Origin: Procambarus clarkii | Lineage: Eukaryota; Arthropoda; Malacostraca; Decapoda; Cambaridae | Assembly (NCBI RefSeq): GCF_040958095.1 | Contig: NC_091220.1 | Coordinates: 22,172,383-22,236,382 of the forward strand | Direction of reading: 5' to 3' | DNA: 64,000 bases | Part shown: positions 33,060 to 43,770 of the stretch, piece after piece | Position numbering within the stretch: the stretch's first letter is position 1 | Layout of the letters: each line of letters starts with the position of its first letter | The notes under the pieces: generated by a model | The model's input: the letters and a program-made list of their open reading frames with translations, nothing else | Told to the model about the DNA's origin: nothing | The model's database searches: none | Made by a program: the position numbers and the translations under genes

Positions 33060-33425
33060 TACAACTTTTCCTCATCTGAGATTATATCTGGGGAAAGGAA
33101 TAATATTTCGTCAATAATAATTATAAGGTATTTATTATAGGAATAATAAGATTTGAAATTCATATATTTCCAGCCGGGTTGATAGATAGGATACATTATG
33201 TTATGCAAATTGTCTAAAATCATCCTTATTACTGTAGGTGTGGACATATTTTTGTATCCAACTCAACTTTCTTGACGATGATGTTTTCTAATTTCTTAGA
33301 AGAGTCTTGGGTATGAAGTATTATCAATATGGTTTCCCTTAGCACCTTCAGCCGCCAGCACATCTGTACGTTCATTTCCATAAATTCCAACATGTTAGGC
33401 TTTGCAGTATTGCTCTCGAATCGTA
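33060..33425 (-). mobile_element. Decayed fragment of the RT/RNase H LINE
   Basis: Same family as the element at 2949-5726. It shares the CATCCTTATTA...GTGTGGACAT region and the RNase H end (AGAAGAGTCTTGGGTATGAA, CGTTCATTTCCATAAATTCC). Internal deletions leave no open frame. Confidence 0.85.
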
Positions 33426-33463
33426 CATATCATATCATTATCACACATCTAAAACATTCTTTA

Positions 33464-35333
33464 CTATGATATAATTACTTTAATAGTATATTTTATCTCA
33501 GCTCTGCAAATTGGACATGTGGATATGTTTGATGCACATTTGAAACAAGTGCACATGTGATTACAAGGAAAAAACATTAACTCACTCTCATTCTCCATAC
33601 AAATCTTACACTCAATCACTCTGTGTCTAATTGTACCTTCTGACTTTGGGAGAGCGGCAACTTGATCAGTTATTCTACCAAATAATGGTTGTGGGTTAGA
33701 ATCACCAGACATTGGTGGGCTTGGGACAACATCAACTTCAGTCAATGTCAATTCATCAACTATTGTAGATTCTACTTGCTGATTGGGGTAAGAAGCCAAC
33801 TGAGTTCCATCAGACATTGGTTGGCTTGGGACAACATCAACTTCAGCCAATGCCAATTCATCTACTATAGGCTGTATTAAAGTTGTAGATGATTCTACTT
33901 GTTGGTTTTGGTCAGAAGCCAACTCAGTTCCATCAGACATTGGTTGGCTTGGGACAACATCAACTTCAGCCAATGCCAATTCCTGTATTAAAGTTGTAGA
34001 TGATTCTACTTGTTGGTTTGTGTCAGAAGCCAACTCATTTCCATCAGACATTGGTGGGCTTGGGACAACATCAACTTCAGCCAATGTCAATTTATTTACT
34101 AGACGTTTTCTAACTTCGTCTTCTATGTACTGTAAGACTGCTTCAATAAATGACTCAATGTTAAAGAAAGGTAACCCCTTCTCTTTGAGTTGATTATGAT
34201 ACGTTGTCATCACATGATCTTCCTGGAAACCCATTGAAATAAGGTGCTTAGTTATGTCTAGTTCCTTAATAAGTTTGTGTTGATCTTCATTGATATGGGT
34301 TATTGAAGGGTTTGTCTCATAAGGTGGCCTTTCCCCTTGAACCTGAAAAAAAAAAATAAAGTTAATGTTACAAATGGCTTTTATAAAGATTACAATAATA
34401 ATAGTCAACCTTCATTTCAAGTTACTGGAGCTGACATACCTGATCAATGAATTCTTTTCCTTTCGTCAAGAAGAGGAAGGTACACTCTGGGTACCAGCGA
34501 GCATGTTCATCCCAAGGTATATCATCAGTTTCCCAGTTTCGAAGTCCATTCCCACAATGATAACAGAGCACATGATCACTTAAACCACAATAGAAGAATC
34601 CAGCTTCTGACAATTCAGTTGGTTTCTGTGTTACACGTTCAGACCAATTGTTAAAGCTTGCTAGGCGACTTTCAAGTGTTAAGTAGTCTTCTCGCTTGGC
34701 GATGGTATGCTGGTGAACTCCATTGTCTGTCATAGGACTTAGACCACAGACATCTATTCCTTGTCTATAGGACGAATTTTTACTATTTCTCAGTGGAACG
34801 GAATAACCCTCGAATTTTTCATTAAATATCAGTGGAAAATTTCCCACTGGTTGGTTTCGAATGAATGGACAATGGGGAAAGTGCCGCTGATGTTCGCCTC
34901 TGGGAGTGTCTCCTCTTTCCCAGGAACCAACAATGCCTTGACAAAAGACACAAGCAATGTGGTCATTTGTTCGCAGGTAGTAAAAGCCATCACGAGCCAA
35001 ATCAGATGGTTCTAACCATTCAAGTGGCCAATCTATGTAGGTATTCAAACGTTCCTTTTCAAACCGTAAACTGTCATATGAATCAAACTTCTTAGAAATA
35101 GATCTTTTCACGTTCTGATTAAATGTGCATTCTGGTTTCTCTTTCTTATGTAAAGCAATGATTCTAATTTCATCTTGGTTTACGTTCGTGGCATCAATTT
35201 GAAAATGGCACATTGAACATTCTAAAAGATTTGCTTTATGAGTATAATAGAAACCCGCCTTTGCAAGTACATGACTGTTTACACTGAAGTTACAGTCCTT
35301 AAAAGTCTCCAAACGATTTTTTTCTTCTCTCAT
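33464..35333 (-). CDS. Inhibitor of apoptosis, three BIR domains plus RING, two exons
   Basis: Exon 1 is 34440-35333 and ends at AG|GTATGT. The intron is about 97 bp and ends in TTTTTTTTCAG. Exon 2 is 33464-34342. The frame is kept across the junction, giving about 590 residues. BIR1 has C39, C42, H62 and C69. BIR2 has C128, C131, H148 and C155. BIR3 has C257, C260, H277 and C284. Exon 2 has a UBA-like helical segment (MGFQEDHVMTTYHNQL), four copies of an LAEVDVVPSQPMSDGTELAS-type repeat, and a C-terminal RING (CKICMENES, PCNHMCTCFKC, CPICRAEI). BIR1 lacks the usual Trp region and is diverged. The layout is that of animal IAP/XIAP proteins, cytosolic caspase inhibitors and E3 ligases. The intron and intact frame indicate a cellular gene, possibly functional. 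Confidence 0.88.
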
Positions 35334-35394
35334 TGCTATGAAAACAAAATGTGAGTGTTGTATTAGACTGACTAGTTAGTAACTGAGAGAGGCA

Positions 35395-35422
35395 TCTCTC
35401 TCTCTCTCTCTCTTTATATAAT
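35395..35422 (-). promoter_or_regulatory. TATA box and initiator of the spliced IAP gene
   Basis: On the minus strand TATTATATAAAGAGAGAG is followed about 35 bp later by CTCAGTTAC, an arthropod-type TCAGT initiator, about 55 bp before the IAP ATG. Confidence 0.55.
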
Positions 35423-35479
35423 ACACAATCTCCCTCCCCCCTCCCCCTCCTCCTCCTTCTCCTCCTCCTCTTCCTGTTG

Positions 35480-35985
35480 ACTCATAGACTTAAAATTGGG
35501 ACTATAGAGTTTATCAGCTGAAATCCTTTACCAAATCCCTTAGTAAAAAGCTGAAATAATGGTAAGAAAAAATATAGCGAACCAAGTGGAAATTCTGTGA
35601 TAAAAATAGAAATTTTAATTGTGGAAATTTTACTACATTTTTTACACAGATTTTTTTTCTCAACCTGGGCGCCCCCCCCCCCCAAAAAAAAAAAAAAAAT
35701 TCACATCCCAGATAAAAAAAATACTATTACCTAACTACTTACTTATTTTTATTAATGAACACTTTATATATCATGTGTAAATCAATACAAACTCCAGTTT
35801 AAAAGATGTCATCCCTACCACAGGTGTTACTAGAAAACATATTTTAATTAATTGTCCCTAGTCCACTTCTCGACAGTAATGAAGACGGTAATTTGTCTCT
35901 ATAGACTTCTAAAGATGATCAAGACGAAAATGTGTAACTGAGTTGGTTGTTTTCCCAATGCCTTCCACTGTATAATAAAGTTAAT
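35480..35985. other. Spacer between IAP and ligase-like gene
   Basis: CT-rich block at about 35430-35475 and a C-run/A-run at 35672-35699. No gene seen. Confidence 0.4.
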
Positions 35986-35990
35986 GGTAA

Positions 35991-38926
35991 CTAACCACCT
36001 AATTCTTCTTCTTCATCATCTTCAAAATTGTCGGTCAAATTTTTTTCAAAAAGAAACCTGCTCCATATTGTTGGAAATTGGGGCCTAATATCTTCCACAG
36101 CAATATGTTTTTTTTCTACTTTTTCATTTAGCCACTGTAGAAAACTTGTCCCCATTTCCTGAAAGTAATGATAATTATTTATTAGTGTTATAAATCCCTT
36201 ACTTTTCAACCTAATTTTTCAAATAATTAATTTCTTAAGAGGGTCTTTTTATGAAAACAAAGTAGGTAGGTGCTTTACCCATCATACTCACCTTACATCT
36301 TTGTAAAATATAAATCGAGAACTTGAGCCATTTCTGAATTTCATTTAGTCGTAATTGAGTTAAGTGAATATTATTCTCTAAACTCCAATTTTGCTTGTTT
36401 TTTTTCTTGGATAAAAAACAATAAACTGCTTTTTCCCTCAAGGCTCTAAGTATTACATACCATCTTGTTTTTACTTTTATCATTCCAATTGTTTCTTCAT
36501 TCTCATTTAGAAAATAAAAAACTTCACCTTCTTTGTAAAGATCACTTCGCACCTGTAAAAAATAATTTAATAATATAGTTTCATAAAAGAAATTGTATTG
36601 AAAAATGTAACAATATAAATTGGCACTTCTTTGAACAATAAACTTTTTGTTTGCCTACCTTATTCTGGTGCTTTACTACATCTTTAGCTTCAATTATTGA
36701 ATAGGCAGGAGATGTAAAGCCTAATGCCGTAAACAGGTTGAGTGTGTAGTGTGGAGGTAATGCAAGAAGGCTAGTCTCTTCATATTCGTTGTACAATGGA
36801 GTAAAACAGATAACGTTGAGTTGATGCTTATCCAAGTGACTGAGGTTAACAATATGTTGGTTGTCAGGTTGAAGAAGCTCACACACAGCTGTACATTTAG
36901 TATAGTGTAAGATACTATATACCAAATGTCGATTCATAATATCCATATTATTCAATGTATCCCACAGTGATCTGGCCACAACCTTAGCAACAACATAACG
37001 TTCTCCATCATACCGCTCAATGTCTTCCCTTTCTCCAATTAACATATGAACACTTTTACTCCCAGTAATTAAAAAAAAATTACCATTAATGTATCTGCCA
37101 CTGAAATGAGCTGATTCACCATTCACTTTAGTCATACAAACTGCTTTAGAAGTAGTAGTACTGGGATCTTCTAAGCAATATTGTTTCCATAGATCATTTG
37201 TTTCAGGTTGTTTATTATCCTCATCACCAATATCACCAGTAAATTTTTTATTGGCAAAGATCACTAAATCAAACTGTCCCTTAAACTCCAAGAGTGTTAC
37301 ACCACGAGGAACATTTTTTCGAACTTCCGGGTCATTGTTGTACATTGTGTCATCAGGGCCATAGCAGTTGACCTTTATGAGGGCAGCATACTTGGCCCTC
37401 TCCTCTTTCTCATCTACATTAATGACCTTCCAAATGCCTCCCAACACCTCAAACCAATCCTATTTGCTGACGACACAACCTTCATTTACTCCAGTCCTGA
37501 TCCCCTTGCTCTAAATGCCACAGTATATACTGAGCTAAATAAAGTCCATCTGTGGCTAACTGCCAACAAACTCACCCTTAACATTGACAAAACTTTCTAT
37601 ATTCTGTTTGGCAATAAATCCTCTAATCAAATAAATCTCAAAATAAACAATACCCAAATTTGTAACAAATTAGATGGCAAATTCCTTGGCATTCTCATTG
37701 ACCACAAGCTGAATTTCCAGGGACACATTCTAAACATATCTAAAAAAGTTTCAAAAACTGTGGGCATTCTTTCTAAGATCAGATATTATGTACCACGCCC
37801 TGCCCTGGTGACTCTCTATTACTCCCTTATCTATCCATATCTCAACTATGGTATTTGTGCTTGGGGCTCTACTACCCAAAATCATTTACGTCCTCTAATT
37901 ACTCAACACAAAGCTGCTATTAGGACAATATCAAATTCTGGCCCCAGACATCACTCGGTACCCCTATTCAAATCCCGGAATATGTTAGACATTAAGTCAC
38001 TGCACATTCTCTCATGTGTACTATACATATACAAAACGCTAACTTGTAATGCCAATCCTGATCCCTAAAGCTTCATAGAAGGTTGTCACAGAACCCATGA
38101 GCACCACACCAGAAATAAATACAGTTTTGATATTCCTAGAGTACGACTTAATCAAACCAGAAATGCTCTACAAATCAAGGGGCCCAGAATGTGGAATGAC
38201 CTTCCCAACCATGTTAAAGACAGTACCTCTCTCAACCAGTTTAAGATAAAAACTAAACACTACCTAATAAATTCCCTGTAACCTACCTCACTCCTCTATT
38301 GTCAACCCATGTCCGTTATTTTCTTTTTTTTTAATCAACACTGTTTGTCAACCTATTGTATTTGTGCTGCTTTTTCAGTCATGTTCCCCCTTTTTTTTTA
38401 TCTTTATTTGTATTTGTTCTCAACACTTTTTATTCTTTATGCTCAATTAGTATTAAGTTCTAGATATTAATGTTTTCTTGCCCGAAACGCATTGCGTAAT
38501 AGTGGCTTTAGGCATTGTATGTACTAGCTCTATCTATATATCAATCCATTAATGTAACATCACTTGTATGTATATACCTTACCTGAATAAACATCTGAAT
38601 CTGAATCTGAATCTGAATATGTCATGAAGAATAGCAGGGTCGTCTTCAGGGGATAGGATTCCATGTGGGACATTTGCACTTATTCTTTTTATCTTCTTTT
38701 TTTCTTTCAATGTTTTTAAAAGATTTTCATACCTGCAAACAAAAGAAAAAAAAAAAAAAGTAATAATTTATTGGGGTATGGATATTATAAAAATATATAT
38801 ATGATATATATTATTAACATATTATAATAATGATACTTACAATTCCGAAGACTTTAAACTGTTTTCAGCATAACAAATCATCTTCTGAAATGATGCTCCA
38901 AATGTATCTGGAAGTTTTTCTTTCAT
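35991..38926 (-). pseudogene. RNA-ligase-like nucleotidyltransferase gene, four exons, split by a LINE
   Basis: Exons by GT-AG signals are E1 38841-38926, E2 38732 to 36659 (interrupted by a LINE at about 37394-38619), E3 36292-36552 and E4 35991-36158. Phases agree at every splice site, giving about 454 codons. E2 carries KVNGESAHFSGRYINGNFF, a motif I (KxNG) of covalent nucleotidyltransferases, and ITGSKSVHMLI. E3 carries EGEVFYFLNE (motif IV-like) and GMIKVKTRWYVILR (motif V, K-x-K). The set and spacing resemble T4 Rnl1-type RNA ligases, which seal RNA ends through a lysine-AMP intermediate. E4 ends in an acidic tail. The LINE sits in coding sequence, so this copy should be inactive unless the LINE is removed. 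Family assignment is from motifs only. Confidence 0.68.
37394..38619 (+). mobile_element. CR1/Jockey-like LINE copy B, 5' truncated, in ligase-like exon
   Basis: Begins within the reverse transcriptase (LLFLIYINDLPN, LFADDTTFIYSS) and continues through ILSKIRYYVPRPALVTLYYS and YPYLNYGICAWGST. It ends with TTGCCCGAAACGCATTGCG and a tail of repeated AATCTG (about 38592-38616). The frame is closed before the end. No clear target-site duplication is visible. Confidence 0.88.
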
Positions 38927-38929
38927 CTT

Positions 38930-39200
38930 TTTTGGTATATGTTATCAAGGGTCATCATTAACATATTTATAGAAAGTGGTGAATCCATAGTTGTTGTATA
39001 TGTCAACAATGAAATAATAATAAATAGTTATCACTATGGACATATGCATGCTGCATCAGACCACTTAACACTGAGGTAATAATACTGGGCATAACGCTTT
39101 TATATACTTGAAGGCGATTTAACTCACCCCTCCCCCTCCTCCTCCTACTCCTCAAGTCAGAATTGAAAAGATAGATATAAAAGAATTCAACTGTCAGTTA
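38930..39200. promoter_or_regulatory. Divergent promoter pair
   Basis: Minus strand: AAGTATATAAAAGCG (about 39095-39109) with CCTCAGTGTT downstream, serving the ligase-like gene. Plus strand: AGATATAAAAG (about 39173-39183) with CTGTCAGTTAC downstream, serving the gene at 39441. The TATA boxes lie about 70 bp apart, pointing outwards. Confidence 0.55.
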
Positions 39201-39992
39201 CAACCCTAGATCTGTGCTGCATCTAGTGAGTCCACTTTGATAATATTATAATATAATAAGATAATATAATTATATTGACTTAGTTTGGGTAAGGTAGGGT
39301 CTTGTTTGGTCTTACTCTAATTATTAGTCCTGCATCACCTTATACTATCTTAGATAAAAATGTTGATTGATCAGTTAAGTTACATATGCCTTAACATATT
39401 TTTTTTTTTTATATTCACAGATTTCAAATAGATCACCATTATGACTGATATTAACGAGACAACAGCAAATTTTGAAAATGATAAGACTCTGAGTGAACCC
39501 AACCCTACAGGCAAAGCAATGAACCCCAATGAAATATGGGAAGCTGAATCTGTAAAGACTGAACCCAACCCTACTAACCCCAATGTAATATGGGAAATTG
39601 AATCTGTAAAGATTATGTTAATAAAACTTGAAGAAATACTACTAAAGTGGGGAATAAAATATGAATTATTCATGAGACAAAATAATGGAGTCAAGCTTGA
39701 AAATACCTATCAAGTGATTTTGATGTCGAAGGCCTCATCACAGGAAAAAATTGAAATAGACCATATTAAAGTAGTATTTCAAGATGATGAATTGGTTTTG
39801 TTTAATGGGTGTGATGACAACTTAAGTTACCACCTGAAAAAACACAAATATGTTGTGTGTGAGTATACCCTCATCCAATTAACTATCCGTAGTTTTTTTA
39901 AATATGAAGAAAAATTACCCACTACTTTGTACATACGAATTTTTAAAGATGAATGGGCATCCAGCCCAGCGTGGGATAATCGGGTGAAGTAA
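39197..39992 (+). CDS. Spliced gene of unknown function, 183 residues
   Basis: A 5' non-coding exon starting near the initiator at about 39193 appears to end at TTTGG|GTAAGG (donor at 39289). The acceptor TATATTCACAG ends at 39420 and the ATG is at 39441. The protein starts MTDINETTANFENDKTL. It has an internal duplication around SEPNPTGKAMNPNEIWEAES and EPNPTNPNVIWEIES, and then a globular part (IKVVFQDDELVLFNGCDD, YEEKLPTTLYIRIFKDEW). No family recognised. The frame is intact. Shared promoter DNA with the ligase-like gene suggests coordinated expression. Confidence 0.6.
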
Positions 39993-39994
39993 CT

Positions 39995-40325
39995 TTACAC
40001 ACAAAATTTAATGATTATTTCCTCGGCTCCAAATAGATGTTTTCCTCCTCCCCAACTTCAATGGAAAAATCACTTGATATATCAATGAGATAGCTTAAAC
40101 AAAAAGCTATAAATGTCTCCTGTCCCCCCTCCCCTCTATTTGGAGGAGGTGGGTGCAAGGTGTCGTCCTCATTCACTCCAAACCCACCTTCACGTATCTA
40201 GACAGTCTTCACAATACCGACATATGACAACTTGTACTGACACTCACCGGAACTAGTGCCAGCCATACTGACATTATCATCTTACTTTTTAATTATACAT
40301 CTGTTCCCATTCTGGGCTCACTTTT
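39995..40325. other. Spacer
   Basis: No gene seen. It holds C/T-rich stretches with CCTCCCC. Confidence 0.4.
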
Positions 40326-40475
40326 TTATTTAGTGAAAAATTACAGTGAAATTAAAAGGTGCCCCTATTCCCCTACCTATGTACACTAGAATAATAAAGG
40401 CAAAATTAAAAAAAAATAAAGTAATATATTTTATAATTCATTCACACTTTTATTTAGTGAAAATTACAGTGGAAT
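40326..40475 (-). terminator. Two copies of a conserved poly(A)-signal motif
   Basis: On the minus strand TTTCACTGTAATTTTTCACT followed by AAATAAAA (about 40326-40357), and TTCCACTGTAATTTTCACTA followed by AATAAAAGTG (about 40444-40475). The same motif lies at 49303-49340 (plus). It ends the small coiled-coil gene at 40710-41111 and probably marks the 3' end of this gene family. Confidence 0.6.
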
Positions 40476-40709
40476 TAAAAATGAAATGAGGCAGCCTTCA
40501 ACTGTTCGAAAGTTTGTTTTTTTTAATCAGCAATCTCCTGCCAGAGGTTTGTATTCTTCTTCTTCAGGTCAGTGATGTACCCACGTCAGTCACTATGTCA
40601 GTCACTGTGCGGGAGTTTTGAATAACATTGGCTCTTTGGTCCCATTATAAATTAATATGACTTCCAAGTCGTTGCACATATCAATTCCTCAAAAGAAAGG
40701 CGGGTTGTT

Positions 40710-41111
40710 TCAGCCTTCCAACTCTTTAATTTCATTTTTTAAATCATCAATCTGCTTGAGGTCGGTGTAGTTCTGCTTCAGGTAAGTGATTATTTTTAAC
40801 AACTCTTGCTCTATCATCTTTAATAGTGTGTCGTTCTGCTTGATGTCGGTGTTGTTCTGCTTGATGTTGGTGATTATTTTGCTGATTTGGTCTGTCTTCA
40901 AAAATATTGTCTCATTCTGCTTGATGATGTCGGTGTTGTTCTGCTTGAGGTTGGTGTTGTTCAGCTTGATGTCGTGGATTATTTGTAACAACTCTTTCTC
41001 TATATTCAATATTAGTTTCTCCTCTTCCTCTTCCCAGCATAGTTTCAAGGTTTTTTTCAGCGTAGCTTGTGTCCTATTCTCCATCCTGGGGTTCATCTGA
41101 GGAGAGAGCAT
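40710..41111 (-). CDS. Small coiled-coil protein of cassette family, copy C
   Basis: 133 residues from the ATG at 41111, chosen because it aligns with the ATG of the copy at 49654 and lies after the TATA box and leader. An in-frame upstream extension would run through the promoter. The start MLSPQMNPRMENRTQ resembles MLSQINPRQRQ of the other copy. The body is a coiled coil with repeated LKQNNTDIIKQNET / IKQNNTDIKQNDT units, close to heptads. There is no signal or membrane segment. A degraded partial copy of the repeat lies near 41370-41400. Function unknown. Confidence 0.6.
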   Translation of the reverse strand: MLSPQMNPRMENRTQATLKKTLKLCWEEEEEKLILNIEKELLQIIHDIKLNNTNLKQNNTDIIKQNETIFLKTDQISKIITNIKQNNTDIKQNDTLLKMIEQELLKIITYLKQNYTDLKQIDDLKNEIKELEG

Positions 41112-41275
41112 CTCGGACAACTTTTTCTTTGGAAGAGCAGCGAAGCTGGTCATCAGTGGATGTAATATAAGAGTGAGAGTGGTCGGCGGCAACGAATATT
41201 TATATATATGCCTCAACTGACACAGTACTGCTCCGGGCAACCAGCTATTACATTACTAGGTGGACTTCGCCGCCA
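41108..41275 (-). promoter_or_regulatory. Recurring promoter/5' leader cassette, copy C
   Basis: Minus strand: AGCTGGTTGCCCGGAGCAG, ACTGTGTCAGTTGAGGC, TATA box CATATATATAAATATTCG (41194-41210), TTGCCGCCGACCACTCTCAC, CTTCGCTGCTCTTCCAAAG and AAAAAGTTGTCCGAG directly before the ATG. Order and spacing match the copies at 28.8 and 49.5 kb. Confidence 0.75.
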
Positions 41276-41530
41276 TGAGTTTGATCACAAGGTTTTCAAC
41301 ACTATCTAAAATATCACTTTTAAAAATGTTGACTTCAACCTTCAACGGTCCAAAAATTTTTATTAAATCAGTATTCTTCTGCTTGAGGTTGGTGGTGTTC
41401 ATCGTTCTTTCTAATCAATATTCTTTTGATTGAGATGTATTGATGTTCCCTCTGTGACATCAATAAGCATTGTTTCAATTTTTTTTTCAGCGCAGCTTCT
41501 TTACCTTAACTTGTGGGCGACAGAAAGTTA

Positions 41531-41635
41531 ATGAAATTGGGGAGTATGACTGCTACGGGACGCCCACTCACGGATGCGATCCCACTATTGCTCGACACGG
41601 GTGCTTTTGGCTGCTGGGTTGAAGAAGTTACGTAA
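41531..41635 (+). pseudogene. Retropepsin-like aspartic protease fragment
   Basis: A 34-residue frame containing IPLLLDTGAFGCWV. Hydrophobic-hydrophobic-D-T-G-A is the active-site signature of retroviral-type aspartic proteases. Stops close both sides, so only the active-site segment remains, probably from an LTR-type or similar retroelement. Confidence 0.45.
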
Positions 41636-41639
41636 AAAA

Positions 41640-42340
41640 GTGAATTTGAATTAAAAATTGCCCAAATACTAGAAAAAGGTGGGGGCCTGGGAGCCGGAAA
41701 AATTATTTCACGTACATTAATGATATTAAAACTGCCAAATTGAAATTGACCACAAAGACATCTCATGAATACAAAAAAATATATATAATAATAATCTGTT
41801 GTCCTTTTGGAAAAATTTGGGTTGGGGTAGGATAATAAAATAAATTGATTTGTGGAAATAATATAATATAATATAATATATTCAGTATCTCATTCTTTTA
41901 CCTTTTTTTACCCTAATTATTTATTTAGAGTGACTAACAACTACTACTATTTTCTGATTGAACTGTCCATTCATGCTTATTTTGTAAAAGTATTTTCTTG
42001 GGGAAATAAGCCACCACAATGCAGCCAACAACATTCAGAAACCGGTTTCAAGGTTCTGCTATACAGGCAATCCTCATTTTATCTTCCATTTAGTGTCTGT
42101 CACTTCGACATCTCTTTTTGGGAAGTTGCGGAGCAGTGTAATAGCAAATAAGAAAGACATTAATATATTCTCTACCGAATAAATTTTAACAGAGCATAGG
42201 AATTCACAGATTTAAAAAAAAACTTTTAATCACGAAAAAATAAATAACGTACAACTGAAATTAAAAGGATTAATTTCAGTCCATCCCAGACTAACTAGGT
42301 CAGACCTAAAACGTCATAATTTTCACTTATTAGTAAAGTT
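41640..42340. other. Spacer
   Basis: AT-rich, including an ATAAT-type short repeat at about 41860-41882. No convincing gene. Confidence 0.35.
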
Positions 42341-42358
42341 AATTACAAATACATACCT

Positions 42359-42753
42359 GTGCCTGTTGTTGTCTCCTGACCGAAGACACGTTCCTCCACA
42401 TTCTCCTGCTTCTCCCATTCCTCCCCTGACTTGGTGTCATCATCTCCATCTGAAGACCATGGCCATTTGATTTTTCTAGAATCAAGCTTCCTTAGTGCCT
42501 TTTCTTTCTTCTTCATCTTTCTCTTTATGGCCTTATTTAGTACCAAGCCCTTTAGTTTGTCAATGAACCGGTCACTTTCGAATGCGTCTGAGGACGACGA
42601 TAATGAGGAAGAAGATGAAGAAGATGACCTTGCTTTTACCGTTGATTCAACCAAACAAGACATATGCTCAAGTAAGACAGATGCAGCTTGGCCTCTTTCA
42701 GCTTGTTCTTTTGCTTCCCCAGAAGAGTTAGTAGTTATCTCGAAACCCTTCAT
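42359..42753 (-). CDS. Coding exon of Ser/Lys-rich protein
   Basis: ATG at 42753 (MKGFEITTNSSGEAKEQ), a poly-Ser stretch, a basic region (NKAIKRKMKKKEKALRK) and an acidic C-terminal part. The exon ends at GGCACAG|GTATGT (about 42358). A TATA box further upstream (43308) suggests a spliced 5' exon. No family is recognised. The basic and acidic low-complexity blocks suggest a nuclear protein. Later exons are not found. Confidence 0.42.
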
Positions 42754-43303
42754 CAGTTCGGATACAAGGGGTGGGGGAGGAAAGAACGAATAACAATAAA
42801 TTAAAATTACTATTATAATTGTGTTTTACTGTAGTATAATGAATAAAAAATCAATCTCTAAATGTCAATTTACCTGAAAGAGACAAATAATTACAAGTCA
42901 ATCATTTTACACTATACTCTCTTTATATGTTTCCAAATGGCTTAGGAAGTGGTATATTCTGACTTGTTCCTTCAGCTGAGATAGCTGGCTGTACCTGATC
43001 ATTGCGCACATAAGTAGTTAATGTAGGTATTATAACAATAAGAAATAGAGTGTGTGGGTTTTTTTATGATTTGATTCATAAACTGAACTGGTAAGGAATT
43101 GATTATTGAAGCTTGTTGTTATGTAATTCTTGATGGACTAGATGACTGCATATGGATCAACAGTTAAACTGTAATGGTGCCCGCCACTACCCTACTGAAT
43201 GATAAACTGCTTAATTTTAGTAGACTGTATTGAATCTTACTTGACACCTGACACTGGAGATGGAGAGAGAGCAAGGGTTTGTGACTCTTAAATAGGCAGA
43301 AAT

Positions 43304-43318
43304 TCTCCTTTTATACCA
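43304..43318 (-). promoter_or_regulatory. TATA box
   Basis: Minus-strand GTGGTATAAAAGGAG with an initiator-like CTCCAGTGTCAG and a GTCAAGTAAG possible donor downstream. It probably serves the exon at 42359-42753. Confidence 0.45.
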
Positions 43319-43509
43319 CTATCCCATCCCCCTCCCTCCACCATAGGTTGCTGAATCAATACAAGTTATTTTAATTAATATTTTCTATATTTTTATTAAT
43401 ATAGGCCGATTACTAAATTCTAATTCTGATTATTTTGTTAGATCATAAACACATAATTTAATGGATAAGTAGTATATAATCAAAGGCTGAATGTTTTCTT
43501 AAAATCTTT

Positions 43510-43770
43510 CTATTCTCTTTCCCTCTTTTTTTGGAGTTGAGATAATTTGCCTACTCCCCGACCTGCTACTCCTTTTTTTAATTTTTTTATTATTACCCCC
43601 CCCCCCGAAAAAAAGTCCTTTTTATCATCCTTCTTTTCGTCTAGCATTATTACATCCTCTTCTATTTCCTTTTCATCCTCCTTCTTTTCTTCTAGCACTA
43701 TTGAACTAGTGTCATTTATTGGTTTAATATCCTCCTTCTTTACCTTCAACTGATGAACTGGTGTCATTTA
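43510..43770 (-). other. Lys/Glu-rich frame at the end of the coiled-coil gene
   Basis: A short frame offset from the coiled-coil gene (LEEKKEDEKEIEEDVIMLDE). It contains a near repeat of the last codons of that gene (INDTSS blocks at about 43700-43780), so it is probably the original C-terminal extension moved out of frame by a duplication or indel. Confidence 0.4.
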
